Shown in pieces: positions 16,411 through 24,336 of a stretch of DNA of 38,812 bases. The stretch spans positions 1-38,812 of IMG/VR virus record IMGVR_UViG_3300042691_014235; one strand, 5' to 3'. The notes beneath the pieces are model-generated. The model had not been told where the DNA came from and did not search any database. It saw only the letters and a program-made list of their open reading frames with translations. The translations under genes and the position numbers were made by a program. Numbering within the stretch: the stretch's first letter is position 1; the number at the start of each line of letters is the position of its first letter. The DNA is from a virus.

Positions 16411-17142
16411 ATGAAAAACATTTTACAAGACATCGTAGCACATACACATAGCCTAGGCTTTTTGCCAACAGTTAAAGTTTCTGGTGAGAACGGAGAAACA
16501 ACTATTGAATCAATGGCAGAAGACCGTAGCGTTATTGTTAATGCTAAAACACACAAGGTAGTTACTGAATTTGCAGGCGTATTTGGTATGCCTAACTTAG
16601 ACAAATTAGCACTACACTTGAAGAATCCAGAATATAAAGAAAACGCAAAGATTAATGTTGTTACTAGTCAACGCAACGGCGTAGATATTCCAACAAGTTT
16701 GCACTTTGAAAATGCAACTGGCGACTTTGTTAACGATTATAGATTTATGAGTACTGAAGTTATTAACGAAAAGTTAAAAAGCGTCAAGTACAAAGGCAAC
16801 GGTTGGGACATTGAATTTGAACCTTCACTGAGCTCAATCAGTCGTTTGAAATTGCAAGCGGCTGCACATACAGAAGAAAACGTGTTCCAAGTCAAAACAG
16901 ACAATGGCAATTTAGTTGTAAGTTTTGGTGATGCAAGTACACACGCTGGTAACTTTGTATTCCAACCAAATGTTGTTGGTAAATTGAAACACACATGGTC
17001 ATGGCCAATTAACGCTGTTATTAGTATTCTTAACTTAGATGGTAAGAGCACAGTACGCATTAGTGATCAAGGCGCTATGCAAATTACAGTTGATAGTGGT
17101 ATTACAGAATACAACTATATTCTTCCAGCTCAATCTAAGTAA
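16411..17142 (+). CDS. 45: DNA sliding clamp, gp45 type
   Basis: 243 residues from ATG 16411, preceded by GGAGA; an in-frame TTG at 16399 is less likely. The clamp pattern is visible: an N-terminal helix-strand start, a middle FGMPNLDKLALHL segment, a repeated second half with FVFQPNVVGKLKHTWSWPI, and a beta-rich C-terminus ending ITEYNYILPA. Length agrees with T4 gp45 (228). It would encircle DNA as a trimer for gp43 and, in T4-like phages, also activate late transcription with gp33/gp55-type factors. That fits the late promoter motifs here. The clamp loader lies outside the window. Confidence 0.85.
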   Translation: MKNILQDIVAHTHSLGFLPTVKVSGENGETTIESMAEDRSVIVNAKTHKVVTEFAGVFGMPNLDKLALHLKNPEYKENAKINVVTSQRNGVDIPTSLHFENATGDFVNDYRFMSTEVINEKLKSVKYKGNGWDIEFEPSLSSISRLKLQAAAHTEENVFQVKTDNGNLVVSFGDASTHAGNFVFQPNVVGKLKHTWSWPINAVISILNLDGKSTVRISDQGAMQITVDSGITEYNYILPAQSK

Positions 17143-18719
17143 TGAATACAAACTTAACGGCTACACAAAGCGATTACGCAAAGTTTTTGCCAGCAACGTC
17201 GACATTTTATTCGACGTTTGTTGGTAAACAACGTCATTTTAATTATGTAGACCCCACTCGTATTCCGCCATCATTTGCACACGGTGCGGAGAGTCTCAAC
17301 TATTTGGATCCAGACAAGGGTGCATTTTATTATCACTGGTGCTTGTATAGTGCTGGACATGCTAACTTAGACTTGAATAAGTTTGATCCAAAAGAGGATA
17401 TGTTCCGTAACAGAGATCGCAATACATCTTGGGTGTTAGGTGACTCTGGTGGTTTCCAAATTGGTAAAGGCAAATGGACTGGTGATTGGAAAGATCCCAA
17501 CTGTCCACGTGCAATGAAAAAGCGTAAACAAGTTTTAGCTTGGATGGATACCTTAATGGACTATGGTATGTGTCTTGATATTCCAAGTTGGACTGCTAAA
17601 AATCCAGAAAGTCCTAAACTAATCGGCATTAGCAGTTATGCTGATGCAGTTAATGGCACATATATTAATAATGATTACTTTGTTAATAATCGAAACGGCA
17701 ATTGCAAGTTCTTAAACGTATTACAAGGCGAGAATCACGGTCAAGCAGATGACTGGTATGATCGCATGAAAAAGTATTGTGATCCAAAGCAATACGGTGA
17801 TCGTGCATTTAATGGCTGGGGTATGGGTGGCCAGAACATGTGTGATGTCGAGCTTGTACTAAGACGATTAGTTGAATTACGTTTTGATGGATTGTTAGAA
17901 AAAGGTCATCAAGATTGGATGCACTTTTTAGGTACAAGTAAATTAGAATGGGCAGTATTACTTACAGATATTCAACGTGTTGTTCGCAAACATCATAACG
18001 AAAACTTTAGTATCAGCTTTGACTGTGCAAGCCCGTTCTTAGCAACTGCTAACGGACAGATTTATATTCAAACAGAAACAGAAGATCGTAAAAAATGGAC
18101 ATACAGAATGACATCAAGTGCTGATGACAAGAAGTATGCTAACGATACACGTTTGTATAAAGACGCAGTTATTCAAGATGGCATTTTAAAAGTATTTGAA
18201 TCTAGTCCCATTATTGATCAGATTAAACTCAATGAAATTTGCATTTACGGCCCAGGCGATACTAACAAGTTTGGACAAGTTAATAAAACATCGTGGGATA
18301 GTTTTAGTTATGGCATTATGATGGGTCATAATGTTTGGATGCATTTGAACGCTGTTCAAGAAGCCAACAGACAATATGATGCTGGTCGTTGCCCTAATAT
18401 GTTAGTTGACGAACGTTTTGATCAGATATTCTTTAAAGACATTGTTGAAGCATTGTTTGCTACAAGCGACAAAGGTACTGCGTTAAAAGTTATCGATGAA
18501 TTTAGATTCTTTTGGAATCGTGTTATTGGTACACGTGGCGCAAGTGGTAAGAAAGCTATCAATGCTCATACAAATTTTGAAAACTTGTTTGAGGTTGTAG
18601 AAACTGCTCCAGTTGTTGCACAACCAGTTGTTGAACATAGCGATGAATTTAGTGAAGATGAAATTAACAAACTTGATGAACTAGAAACTGAAATCGAGAA
18701 AGAAGATGACGCTACCTGA
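17142..18719 (+). CDS. dpdA: DpdA-like DNA guanine transglycosylase (TGT superfamily)
   Basis: 525 residues, starting on the clamp stop (TAATG). VLGDSGGFQIGKG (98-110) is the TGT-family substrate-binding loop with general-base Asp101. Further family elements are NVLQGENH and GWGMGG, and a candidate nucleophile Asp in SFDCASPF. The bacterial Tgt zinc site (CxCxxC with distal His) is not seen. Phage DpdA proteins exchange guanine in DNA for a 7-deazaguanine base, protecting against restriction. FolE, QueE and a QueD-like protein in the same region support DNA rather than tRNA as substrate. The last 35 residues are acidic. I am sure of the superfamily, less so of the subfamily. Confidence 0.8.
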   Translation: MNTNLTATQSDYAKFLPATSTFYSTFVGKQRHFNYVDPTRIPPSFAHGAESLNYLDPDKGAFYYHWCLYSAGHANLDLNKFDPKEDMFRNRDRNTSWVLGDSGGFQIGKGKWTGDWKDPNCPRAMKKRKQVLAWMDTLMDYGMCLDIPSWTAKNPESPKLIGISSYADAVNGTYINNDYFVNNRNGNCKFLNVLQGENHGQADDWYDRMKKYCDPKQYGDRAFNGWGMGGQNMCDVELVLRRLVELRFDGLLEKGHQDWMHFLGTSKLEWAVLLTDIQRVVRKHHNENFSISFDCASPFLATANGQIYIQTETEDRKKWTYRMTSSADDKKYANDTRLYKDAVIQDGILKVFESSPIIDQIKLNEICIYGPGDTNKFGQVNKTSWDSFSYGIMMGHNVWMHLNAVQEANRQYDAGRCPNMLVDERFDQIFFKDIVEALFATSDKGTALKVIDEFRFFWNRVIGTRGASGKKAINAHTNFENLFEVVETAPVVAQPVVEHSDEFSEDEINKLDELETEIEKEDDAT

Positions 18720-18951
18720 TGAAAGATATCGAGCAGTATTGCAGACTCAAAAGTTTTTACTTGAGATTCTAACTACTCCTCGAGTTCCAAAAGCAATTAA
18801 AGACGGCGCTAGAAGTTGTTTGCGTCATTATCCTAGCGACTGGGATATGGAGCAGGCCGCAGAAGCAAGCCCGCATGTGTTTGCCAAACGCATGGAAGAG
18901 GTAACTCGAATGTTTAAATCCTACGAGGAAAAGAAAAATGAGCAAGCGTAG
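18706..18951 (+). CDS. BPSL0761-like small protein
   Basis: 81 residues overlapping the dpdA end by 14 bases. The start LPDERYRAVLQTQKFLLEIL, then TPRVPKAIKDGARSCLRHYPSDWDME, closely follows the pattern of the BPSL0761 family, small bacterial proteins of unknown role common in Betaproteobacteria. It hints at gene exchange with such hosts. The C-terminal part after about residue 60 is an extra charged helix. Confidence 0.6.
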   Translation: MTLPDERYRAVLQTQKFLLEILTTPRVPKAIKDGARSCLRHYPSDWDMEQAAEASPHVFAKRMEEVTRMFKSYEEKKNEQA

Positions 18952-19822
18952 TCTAGTCATTGGTATGGGTATTGGAAACTTGTACAAATCTGTGCTAGAC
19001 AAACTTGGCCACGAAGTTATTACTGTGGATCAGGATATTACAAAAGGTGCAATGTTACCCAGTATTGATTCTGCTATACTATTGTATGCTCCGTTTGATA
19101 CTGTACATATTTGTACACCTAACTTTACACATTTTGACATTGCAACCCGAGTTGCACCTGTAAGTAAAATTGTATTTGTTGAAAAACCTGGTGTTGCTCG
19201 ATCAGAAAACTGGGCTACATTGGTTCAAACATTTAGCAATACACGCTTCATGATGGTTAAAAATAACATGTGGCGTAGTAATATAAGTGAATTAAAGGAA
19301 TTAGCCGCTAAAGCAAAGACTGTAGACATATTTTGGAGTAGGAAAAATTGTATTCCCAATCCAGGCAGCTGGTTTACTACTAAAAAATTAGCGTTTGGCG
19401 GAGTTAGTAGAGATCTAATGCCACACTTACTAAGTCTTTATGTTGCTATGAATCCAAACTGGCTAAAAGAACAACAAACTGGAAGACACTCACTACAATG
19501 TCATAATCTGGAAAATATTAAAAGTACTGAATATGGAACTATAAATCCTAATGGGACATACGATGTGGATGATCGTTGCCATCTGTTATTTGGTAATAAA
19601 TGGACTTTACTAGCAGATTGGGCTAATATGCATGAAGACGATAGCTCTATTAAATTTACAATGGAAGATGGTAGCGTAGAACGTTTTGAACTAGGTTGGT
19701 GCCCAGAAGAAGCATATCATAATATGATTGTTGATACTATTGAAAACCTAACTAACAACAATTTTTGGCAAGAACAATTACAACAAGACTTTTGGATACA
19801 TGAAAGGATAGAAGATTTATGA
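18938..19822 (+). CDS. Gfo/Idh/MocA-type NAD(P)-dependent oxidoreductase
   Basis: 294 residues. A dinucleotide-binding start (VIGMGIGNLY, 7-16), then VHICTPNFTHFDIA and FVEKPGVA with the family's EKP lysine, mark the Gfo/Idh/MocA group, which oxidises or reduces sugar and sugar-nucleotide carbons. The C-terminal alpha/beta domain is shorter than usual. It overlaps its upstream neighbour by 14 bases and the next gene by four (ATGA), so the two oxidoreductases are co-translated. Substrate unknown; a sugar used by the glycosyltransferase at 21943 is a reasonable guess. Confidence 0.75.
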   Translation: MSKRSLVIGMGIGNLYKSVLDKLGHEVITVDQDITKGAMLPSIDSAILLYAPFDTVHICTPNFTHFDIATRVAPVSKIVFVEKPGVARSENWATLVQTFSNTRFMMVKNNMWRSNISELKELAAKAKTVDIFWSRKNCIPNPGSWFTTKKLAFGGVSRDLMPHLLSLYVAMNPNWLKEQQTGRHSLQCHNLENIKSTEYGTINPNGTYDVDDRCHLLFGNKWTLLADWANMHEDDSSIKFTMEDGSVERFELGWCPEEAYHNMIVDTIENLTNNNFWQEQLQQDFWIHERIEDL

Positions 19823-20712
19823 TAGTAGATACATTACAAACAGACGGTAAAGGTGCTTTCTTTGAAGCAAAGTACGATGTACAGCCTCCTGGAGAAACAG
19901 AAATCCAAGTAGCAGCGGTTATGACTGGTATTTGTAGAAGTGACATTGATATGATGCAAGGAAAGTTTGCGTTATTGCCATCAAATATGCATGGTCACGA
20001 AGGATTGGGTCAAATTATTGAAATTGGTAATAAAGTAACTGATGTTAAAGTAGGAGACCTTGTGGCAACACGTGGCGAGCCTGCGTATGCGGATGTATAT
20101 AATGTACGTGCTAGAGAATATGTTAAGGTACCCGAAGCTGATCCTAAATACATACTAGAACCAGTAGCATGCGGGATTAATATTATTCATCAACCCATTA
20201 GAGAAATTGCAGAACGAAGTGGGCCAGGTAAGAGATTGCTGATTATAGGCAGTGGCTTCCTTGCTTGGGTTGCGTATCATACAATTAAACTAAATCATTT
20301 AGATTTTGAAATCACAGTAAAAGGTAAAAGCAATAAACGTCAGTGGGGAGAACTGCTTTCTGAAGAATACACTGGAACCTTTGACGTTATTATTGATTTG
20401 GGTTCAGGCCCAGATGTATTTGATCAACCAATCGTAAACAACGAAGCGTTAATTGTGTTTGGAAATCAAAAGCAAGTAAACACTGATTTTGGTAATTTAC
20501 TTTGGAAAGCATGTACTATTATGTTCCCTAGTCCAAGAACTGAAGGTTTTTATAAATGTATGCAAGATGCGGCTACTTGGATTGAAAACGGTGACATAAT
20601 TGTTGATAGATTTTGGTCAAACGCATATCCTAGAGTATCACAGTGGGAACAAGCATTTGAAGAAAGTATTAATCGAAAAGCCAATCAAAGCAGAGGCTAC
20701 TTACTTTGGTAA
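19819..20712 (+). CDS. MDR-family (zinc alcohol dehydrogenase-like) oxidoreductase
   Basis: 297 residues. GICRSDIDMMQGK (38-50) holds the catalytic-zinc Cys region, HGHEGLGQIIEIG (58-70) the GHE motif, and VKVGDLVATRG the following strand. EPVACGIN aligns with the active-site EPLA-x-G segment, and LLIIGSGFLAW is the nucleotide-binding loop. The structural-zinc cysteine cluster is missing and the protein is about 40-50 residues shorter than usual. The reaction is probably oxidation or reduction of a polyol or sugar. No terminator is evident before the next promoter. Confidence 0.75.
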   Translation: MIVDTLQTDGKGAFFEAKYDVQPPGETEIQVAAVMTGICRSDIDMMQGKFALLPSNMHGHEGLGQIIEIGNKVTDVKVGDLVATRGEPAYADVYNVRAREYVKVPEADPKYILEPVACGINIIHQPIREIAERSGPGKRLLIIGSGFLAWVAYHTIKLNHLDFEITVKGKSNKRQWGELLSEEYTGTFDVIIDLGSGPDVFDQPIVNNEALIVFGNQKQVNTDFGNLLWKACTIMFPSPRTEGFYKCMQDAATWIENGDIIVDRFWSNAYPRVSQWEQAFEESINRKANQSRGYLLW

Positions 20713-20720
20713 AATTGGAT

Positions 20721-20749
20721 TTGACTTTATATATTAATTATTATATACT
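20721..20749 (+). promoter_or_regulatory. sigma70-type promoter, likely leaderless transcript
   Basis: TTGACT (20721-20726), 17-base spacer, TATACT (20744-20749). The expected start, six to eight bases on, falls at 20755-20757, on the ATG at 20756. No Shine-Dalgarno sequence precedes that ATG, which supports leaderless translation. Confidence 0.65.
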
Positions 20750-20755
20750 TACAAC

Positions 20756-21292
20756 ATGTTAGATACACAACAAAGACAAGACGTCACATATTTTACAGGC
20801 TACGAAGTAGAGCATACTGTTTGTCATGGCATGTTCACTTTGTTTGTTGTAGGCACACCTCCTTTAGAAGACATACTTCGTAAGGCAGGGGATACACAAG
20901 CATACTTGGACGAAAGCAAACGTATTAAACATATTTACTTTGGCACTAGTCAAAGTTTTAATCCTAAAAGTATTAGCCACGAAGAATATAAAGCATGGGA
21001 TGAAGTTATTATTGGCTGTTTAAAAGCAGACTATTGGGTTACTTTAGACTTTGGTGTTGAACACATTGAAGGTGTATTGGAATCAGCATATAACGAATAT
21101 CCTCGATTTGTTCCCATGATTAGTGTCAAGTTACCTTACATTAATCAACTCAACTATAATGCCACACTTAAACTGGACGACCGAACTTGGGGTGCTACAA
21201 ATCCAGGTGTGTGGACACATCACTTACAGAGCTTGATGAGTAAAGACAAGTACACTCATTGGGATCAGTACACACAAGATACAACACTATGA
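20756..21292 (+). CDS. conserved phage protein beside the QueD-like gene
   Basis: 178 residues, unknown function. Resembles a conserved protein of T4-like cyanophages. Notable segments are YFTGYEVEHT near the N-terminus, HIYFGTSQSF, WVTLDFGVEHIEG, and SVKLPYINQLNYNATLKLDD followed by TNPGVW near the C-terminus. These give an alternating strand pattern without an obvious catalytic motif. An in-frame TAA at 20735 rules out a start further upstream. It overlaps the QueD-like gene by four bases (ATGA), so a shared role is plausible. Confidence 0.7.
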   Translation: MLDTQQRQDVTYFTGYEVEHTVCHGMFTLFVVGTPPLEDILRKAGDTQAYLDESKRIKHIYFGTSQSFNPKSISHEEYKAWDEVIIGCLKADYWVTLDFGVEHIEGVLESAYNEYPRFVPMISVKLPYINQLNYNATLKLDDRTWGATNPGVWTHHLQSLMSKDKYTHWDQYTQDTTL

Positions 21293-21684
21293 TTCTTAAA
21301 CAAGATATACGGCCGCTTAAAATGATTTGGGTCACATTTCAAAAGGAAGGCATCCATTGCTATCCTGCGGCCGCAACAGACCCTAACCTAGCAACAGGAG
21401 ATCAATATGATGTATCGTTTCTTGCTAATCCTCATCGTCATATTTTCCATTTTAGGGTATGGCTTAGTGTCACCCACAATGACAGAGATGTGGAATTCAT
21501 ACAATTCAAGCGATGGCTTGAACAACTGTATTCTAGCGCACAAGGTGTTTTGTCGCTAGATCATAAGAGTTGCGAAATGATGTCGGACGAATTGTACGAC
21601 ACTATTTCCAATAAGTATCCAGGCCGTGAGGTTTGGATTGAGGTCTCCGAAGACGGAGAAAATGGTTCATTTATTAAGTACTAA
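21289..21684 (+). CDS. divergent QueD/PTPS-like protein (candidate)
   Basis: 131 residues from ATG 21289 (ATGA overlap with the previous stop). The order of features matches the 6-carboxytetrahydropterin synthase (QueD)/PTPS fold: a strand VTFQKEGIHCYP with a first His, then PHRHIFHFRVWLSV in place of LHGHSF-x-V-x-L (two zinc His), then VEFIQFKRWLEQL in place of the IDFAELK helix, then SCEMMSDELYDTI in place of the PTSE-x-LA-x-WI helix, and finally VWIEVSEDGENGSFI in place of the V-x-V-x-ET strand. The canonical active-site Cys of CxxxHGH is not in its usual place. With FolE and QueE nearby it would complete the route to 7-carboxy-7-deazaguanine. This is family inference by eye. Confidence 0.5.
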   Translation: MILKQDIRPLKMIWVTFQKEGIHCYPAAATDPNLATGDQYDVSFLANPHRHIFHFRVWLSVTHNDRDVEFIQFKRWLEQLYSSAQGVLSLDHKSCEMMSDELYDTISNKYPGREVWIEVSEDGENGSFIKY

Positions 21685-21703
21685 AATTAAAGGAAATACT
21701 CCT

Positions 21704-21943
21704 ATGAAAAACGAAGTCGTTAAGATTTTTGATGACCTGGACAACTATCTCGACTTTTGTCGCTTTGAGTTGCGTAACTATAACCCAGCCGACCTTTATA
21801 ATAGGGAAAGTCAAAATTGGCGAGATTTTGAGTACAGCCGTCGACCTAAGAAGGCATGGAACGGTGAACGTAAACCTTATTTGGGCAAGAATCCTCGTCC
21901 ACATAATCCAAATTTTAACAGCAAACCAAGGTTCAAAGACTGA
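21704..21943 (+). CDS. small basic phage protein
   Basis: 79 residues from ATG 21704, which follows AAAGGAAA; an upstream in-frame start at 21626 would overlap the previous gene and lacks support. The N-terminal half is acidic and helical; the C-terminal half (about 44-79) is rich in Arg, Lys, Asn and Pro and probably disordered. Function unknown. It overlaps the glycosyltransferase start (TGATG). Confidence 0.6.
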   Translation: MKNEVVKIFDDLDNYLDFCRFELRNYNPADLYNRESQNWRDFEYSRRPKKAWNGERKPYLGKNPRPHNPNFNSKPRFKD

Positions 21944-23016
21944 TGAAAGTCTTTTTAGTCGACCTTGAAGCAGTTGACACACGGTACACTGGTCAATGGA
22001 AAACTAGTGTACCCAAACTACTTAAAAAGGCAGGACACAATGTTCAAATTATCTCTGGTCCTATGGACATACCTAGTGCTACCACTCCAGGAGCGTTTCT
22101 TAACTTTGGCGGGACTAATATATACAAGGCTAGTCAAGTTGAGCAGATGGGTCGTTTATTTTGTAACGGAGCCGTTCATTCCGGCGATCACTTTATCTTT
22201 ACTGATGCTTGGCATCCTGGTATCATAAACTTAAAGTACATGAGTGAGTTGCTAGGTATTCCGGTAACTACACACGGCTTATGGCATGCTGGATCATATG
22301 ATCCACAAGACTTTCTTGGACGCTTGGTTGGTGCTAAACCTTGGGTTAGACATGCTGAGAAAAGTTTCTTCCATTCATTTGATTATAACTACTTTGCTAC
22401 AGAGTTTCATATTAACATGTTTACTGAAAACTTGTTCCATGATACTCTTACTCCACCAAACTATTATACTAATCAAAGTAAAATTATACGCACAGGATGG
22501 CCCATGGAGTATATGGAAGATACGTTAACAATGTATAAGAACATGCCCAAGCGTGATCTTATCTTATTCCCACATCGTATTGCTCCAGAAAAACAAGTTA
22601 ATATTTTTAGAGATTTAAAAGAACACTTACCACAATATGAATTTGTCGTATGTCAAGATCAACAACTGACTAAAAATGAATATCATAATTTATTGGGTGA
22701 GGCAAAACTAGTGTTTAGTGCTAATTTGCAAGAAACATTAGGCATTAGTTGTTATGAAGGCACTGTTGTAGATGCAATTCCAATGGTTCCTGACAGACTA
22801 AGTTACAAAGAAATGTACTTGGACACATTTAAGTATCCAAGTAAGTGGACCGAAAGCTGGGACGCATATAATGTATATCGTCCTAATTTGTGTAAAGAAA
22901 TTATACAGCATATGGATAATTACAGAACTAGGATTCCACAAATTAGAAAACAAAAGGATATCTTAAATGAACAGTTCTTTAGCGCCAGAGACTTACTCAA
23001 TAACATTAAACAGTGA
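21943..23016 (+). CDS. GT-B glycosyltransferase
   Basis: 357 residues. The C-terminal half carries the group 1 glycosyltransferase pattern: FPHRIAPEKQVNIFRDL with the Arg and Lys that contact the donor diphosphate, and SANLQETLGISCYEG with the acceptor/donor E-x-G-x-x-x-E layout. The N-terminal Rossmann-like half starts MKVFLVDLEAVD. The acceptor cannot be read from the sequence; DNA bases, tail or capsid proteins, or a host surface sugar are all possible. Neighbouring oxidoreductases and the nucleotide-sugar dehydrogenase may supply the donor sugar. Confidence 0.75.
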   Translation: MKVFLVDLEAVDTRYTGQWKTSVPKLLKKAGHNVQIISGPMDIPSATTPGAFLNFGGTNIYKASQVEQMGRLFCNGAVHSGDHFIFTDAWHPGIINLKYMSELLGIPVTTHGLWHAGSYDPQDFLGRLVGAKPWVRHAEKSFFHSFDYNYFATEFHINMFTENLFHDTLTPPNYYTNQSKIIRTGWPMEYMEDTLTMYKNMPKRDLILFPHRIAPEKQVNIFRDLKEHLPQYEFVVCQDQQLTKNEYHNLLGEAKLVFSANLQETLGISCYEGTVVDAIPMVPDRLSYKEMYLDTFKYPSKWTESWDAYNVYRPNLCKEIIQHMDNYRTRIPQIRKQKDILNEQFFSARDLLNNIKQ

Positions 23017-23332
23017 CACAATTGACTTGTCGTCAATAACAAGTGCCAATACTGTAACTATAGACACTTCCGTGTTTGCTGGAAGTTATACACTTGCAAG
23101 CGGAAGTATTAGTACAATCTCTCCTTTAGATACTATTACTATTGGTGGATCAGATAATTGGAGTTTTAATTTACCAATTGAATGGGTTGATAGTTTCCCT
23201 AGCTACTCAGAAGTTGAAAAAATGTGTAAGGAATATCCTGCTTTAAAAATTGCATTTGAAAAATTCAAACAAACTTATGCAATGATTGAGGACGATTGGG
23301 AAGCAAAGAAAGGCAATAAATATGCTTCTTAA
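22967..23332 (+). CDS. small phage protein with Ser/Thr-rich beta N-terminus
   Basis: 121 residues, overlapping the glycosyltransferase by 50 bases. The first 65 residues are Ser/Thr/Ile-rich with a repeated beta-like pattern (DTIDLSSIT, NTVTIDTS, SGSISTIS, DTITIGG), typical of virion surface proteins. The last 45 form a charged helix (MCKEYPALKIAFEKFK) that resembles the C-terminus of the protein at 23740. Function unknown; a small virion decoration or assembly protein is possible. Confidence 0.6.
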   Translation: MNSSLAPETYSITLNSDTIDLSSITSANTVTIDTSVFAGSYTLASGSISTISPLDTITIGGSDNWSFNLPIEWVDSFPSYSEVEKMCKEYPALKIAFEKFKQTYAMIEDDWEAKKGNKYAS

Positions 23333-23777
23333 ATTTTTAGAACACATTGGACGTAAACGTATTATTATGGATCGCCAAAACGGTGCTCCACTTATCACAC
23401 GTTACTATTTGTTCCTAAAGGATCGTAACTGGTTTCCGTTTAACATATTTTTACACAAGTTTCATCAGTCAGATCCTGGCGATGTACATGATCATCCGTG
23501 GCCTTATGCTACACTGATTTTAAAAGGCGGATACTATGAATGGATTCCGTTATTTGACGAGCAAGGTAATATGTCAGGTGAAATGTGTAAATGGCGAGGT
23601 CCAGGACATTTTCGTATATGTAGTGCTAACAGCTATCATCGTATTGAGCTTGATCCTAACGTAACTGCGTGGACATTGTTCATGCCAGGTCCACAAAAAC
23701 AAGAATGGGGATTCCTTGTTAAAAATAAATGGATACATAATGAGCTATATCTTGAAGAACGCAAACAACATAGCTAA
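23322..23777 (+). CDS. cupin-like protein
   Basis: 151 residues from ATG 23322. VHDHPWPYATLILKGGYYEW (55-74) is a cupin-type motif 1 with two metal-binding His (56, 58) and the following glycine turn; the later segment ANSYHRIELDP supplies the motif 2 His. Similar single-domain cupins are common in marine T4-like phages. They may isomerise sugars or bind iron. Location beside the glycosyltransferase and sugar oxidoreductases favours a sugar role, but this is inference. Confidence 0.65.
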   Translation: MLLKFLEHIGRKRIIMDRQNGAPLITRYYLFLKDRNWFPFNIFLHKFHQSDPGDVHDHPWPYATLILKGGYYEWIPLFDEQGNMSGEMCKWRGPGHFRICSANSYHRIELDPNVTAWTLFMPGPQKQEWGFLVKNKWIHNELYLEERKQHS

Positions 23778-24108
23778 TACTACTAGTGGTGGCTACGTTT
23801 ATACAACTACCAATACATCAGGACAGTTTTTAACAAGTGGGTCTAACGGTACAACGTGGACTAATCCAAATGACAATGTTATGATTGTTAAACAAACTCC
23901 GCCAGAATTAGAAGTTAAAGGTCGAATGGTTATTAACGGCCGTGACTTGGAAGAACGGTTAAACACAATTGAAAAAGTCTTGCAAATTCCCGAAAGAGAT
24001 GTTATACTTGAAAAGAAATATCCAAAACTAAAAAAGATGTATGACGAATACATAAATGCATTGGGTAAGTATAGAACATTTGAATCAATTAAAGGCGATC
24101 ATGACTGA
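23740..24108 (+). CDS. small phage protein with helical C-terminus
   Basis: 122 residues from ATG 23740, overlapping the cupin gene by 38 bases. The N-terminus is Asn/Thr/Gly-rich (TTSGGYVYTTTNTSGQF), followed by VKGRMVINGRDLEERLNTIEKVL and a helical end with KKYPKLKKMYDEY. This last part resembles the C-terminal helix of the protein at 22967. The layout recalls small virion-associated proteins in many phages. Function unknown. Confidence 0.6.
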   Translation: MSYILKNANNIANTTSGGYVYTTTNTSGQFLTSGSNGTTWTNPNDNVMIVKQTPPELEVKGRMVINGRDLEERLNTIEKVLQIPERDVILEKKYPKLKKMYDEYINALGKYRTFESIKGDHD

Positions 24109-24328
24109 TAAACCAAAAGCAACTAAAATCGAATTTGCACCAGGCTGCTTTGATAATTTTGATGGCACACAAGAAGAACTTGACGAACTTGTTTCTGAAA
24201 TTCATCGTATGTTCAAAAGTGGAGAACTTGAAGAAAACTCCCATGAGGTAGATATAGAAGATTTAGATGAAGACATTGTTGAAGCAATTATGCGTTCAGA
24301 AGAAGATGATAATCGTAATTTACAGTAA
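24101..24328 (+). CDS. small acidic conserved phage protein
   Basis: 75 residues from ATG 24101, overlapping the previous gene by 8 bases. IEFAPGCFDNFDGTQEELDELV followed by an EIHRM helix is a pattern I recognise from cyanophage unknown proteins. It is very acidic. No enzymatic motif; possibly a regulatory or DNA-mimic-like protein, but this is speculation. Confidence 0.65.
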   Translation: MTDKPKATKIEFAPGCFDNFDGTQEELDELVSEIHRMFKSGELEENSHEVDIEDLDEDIVEAIMRSEEDDNRNLQ

Positions 24329-24336
24329 GGCACTTA

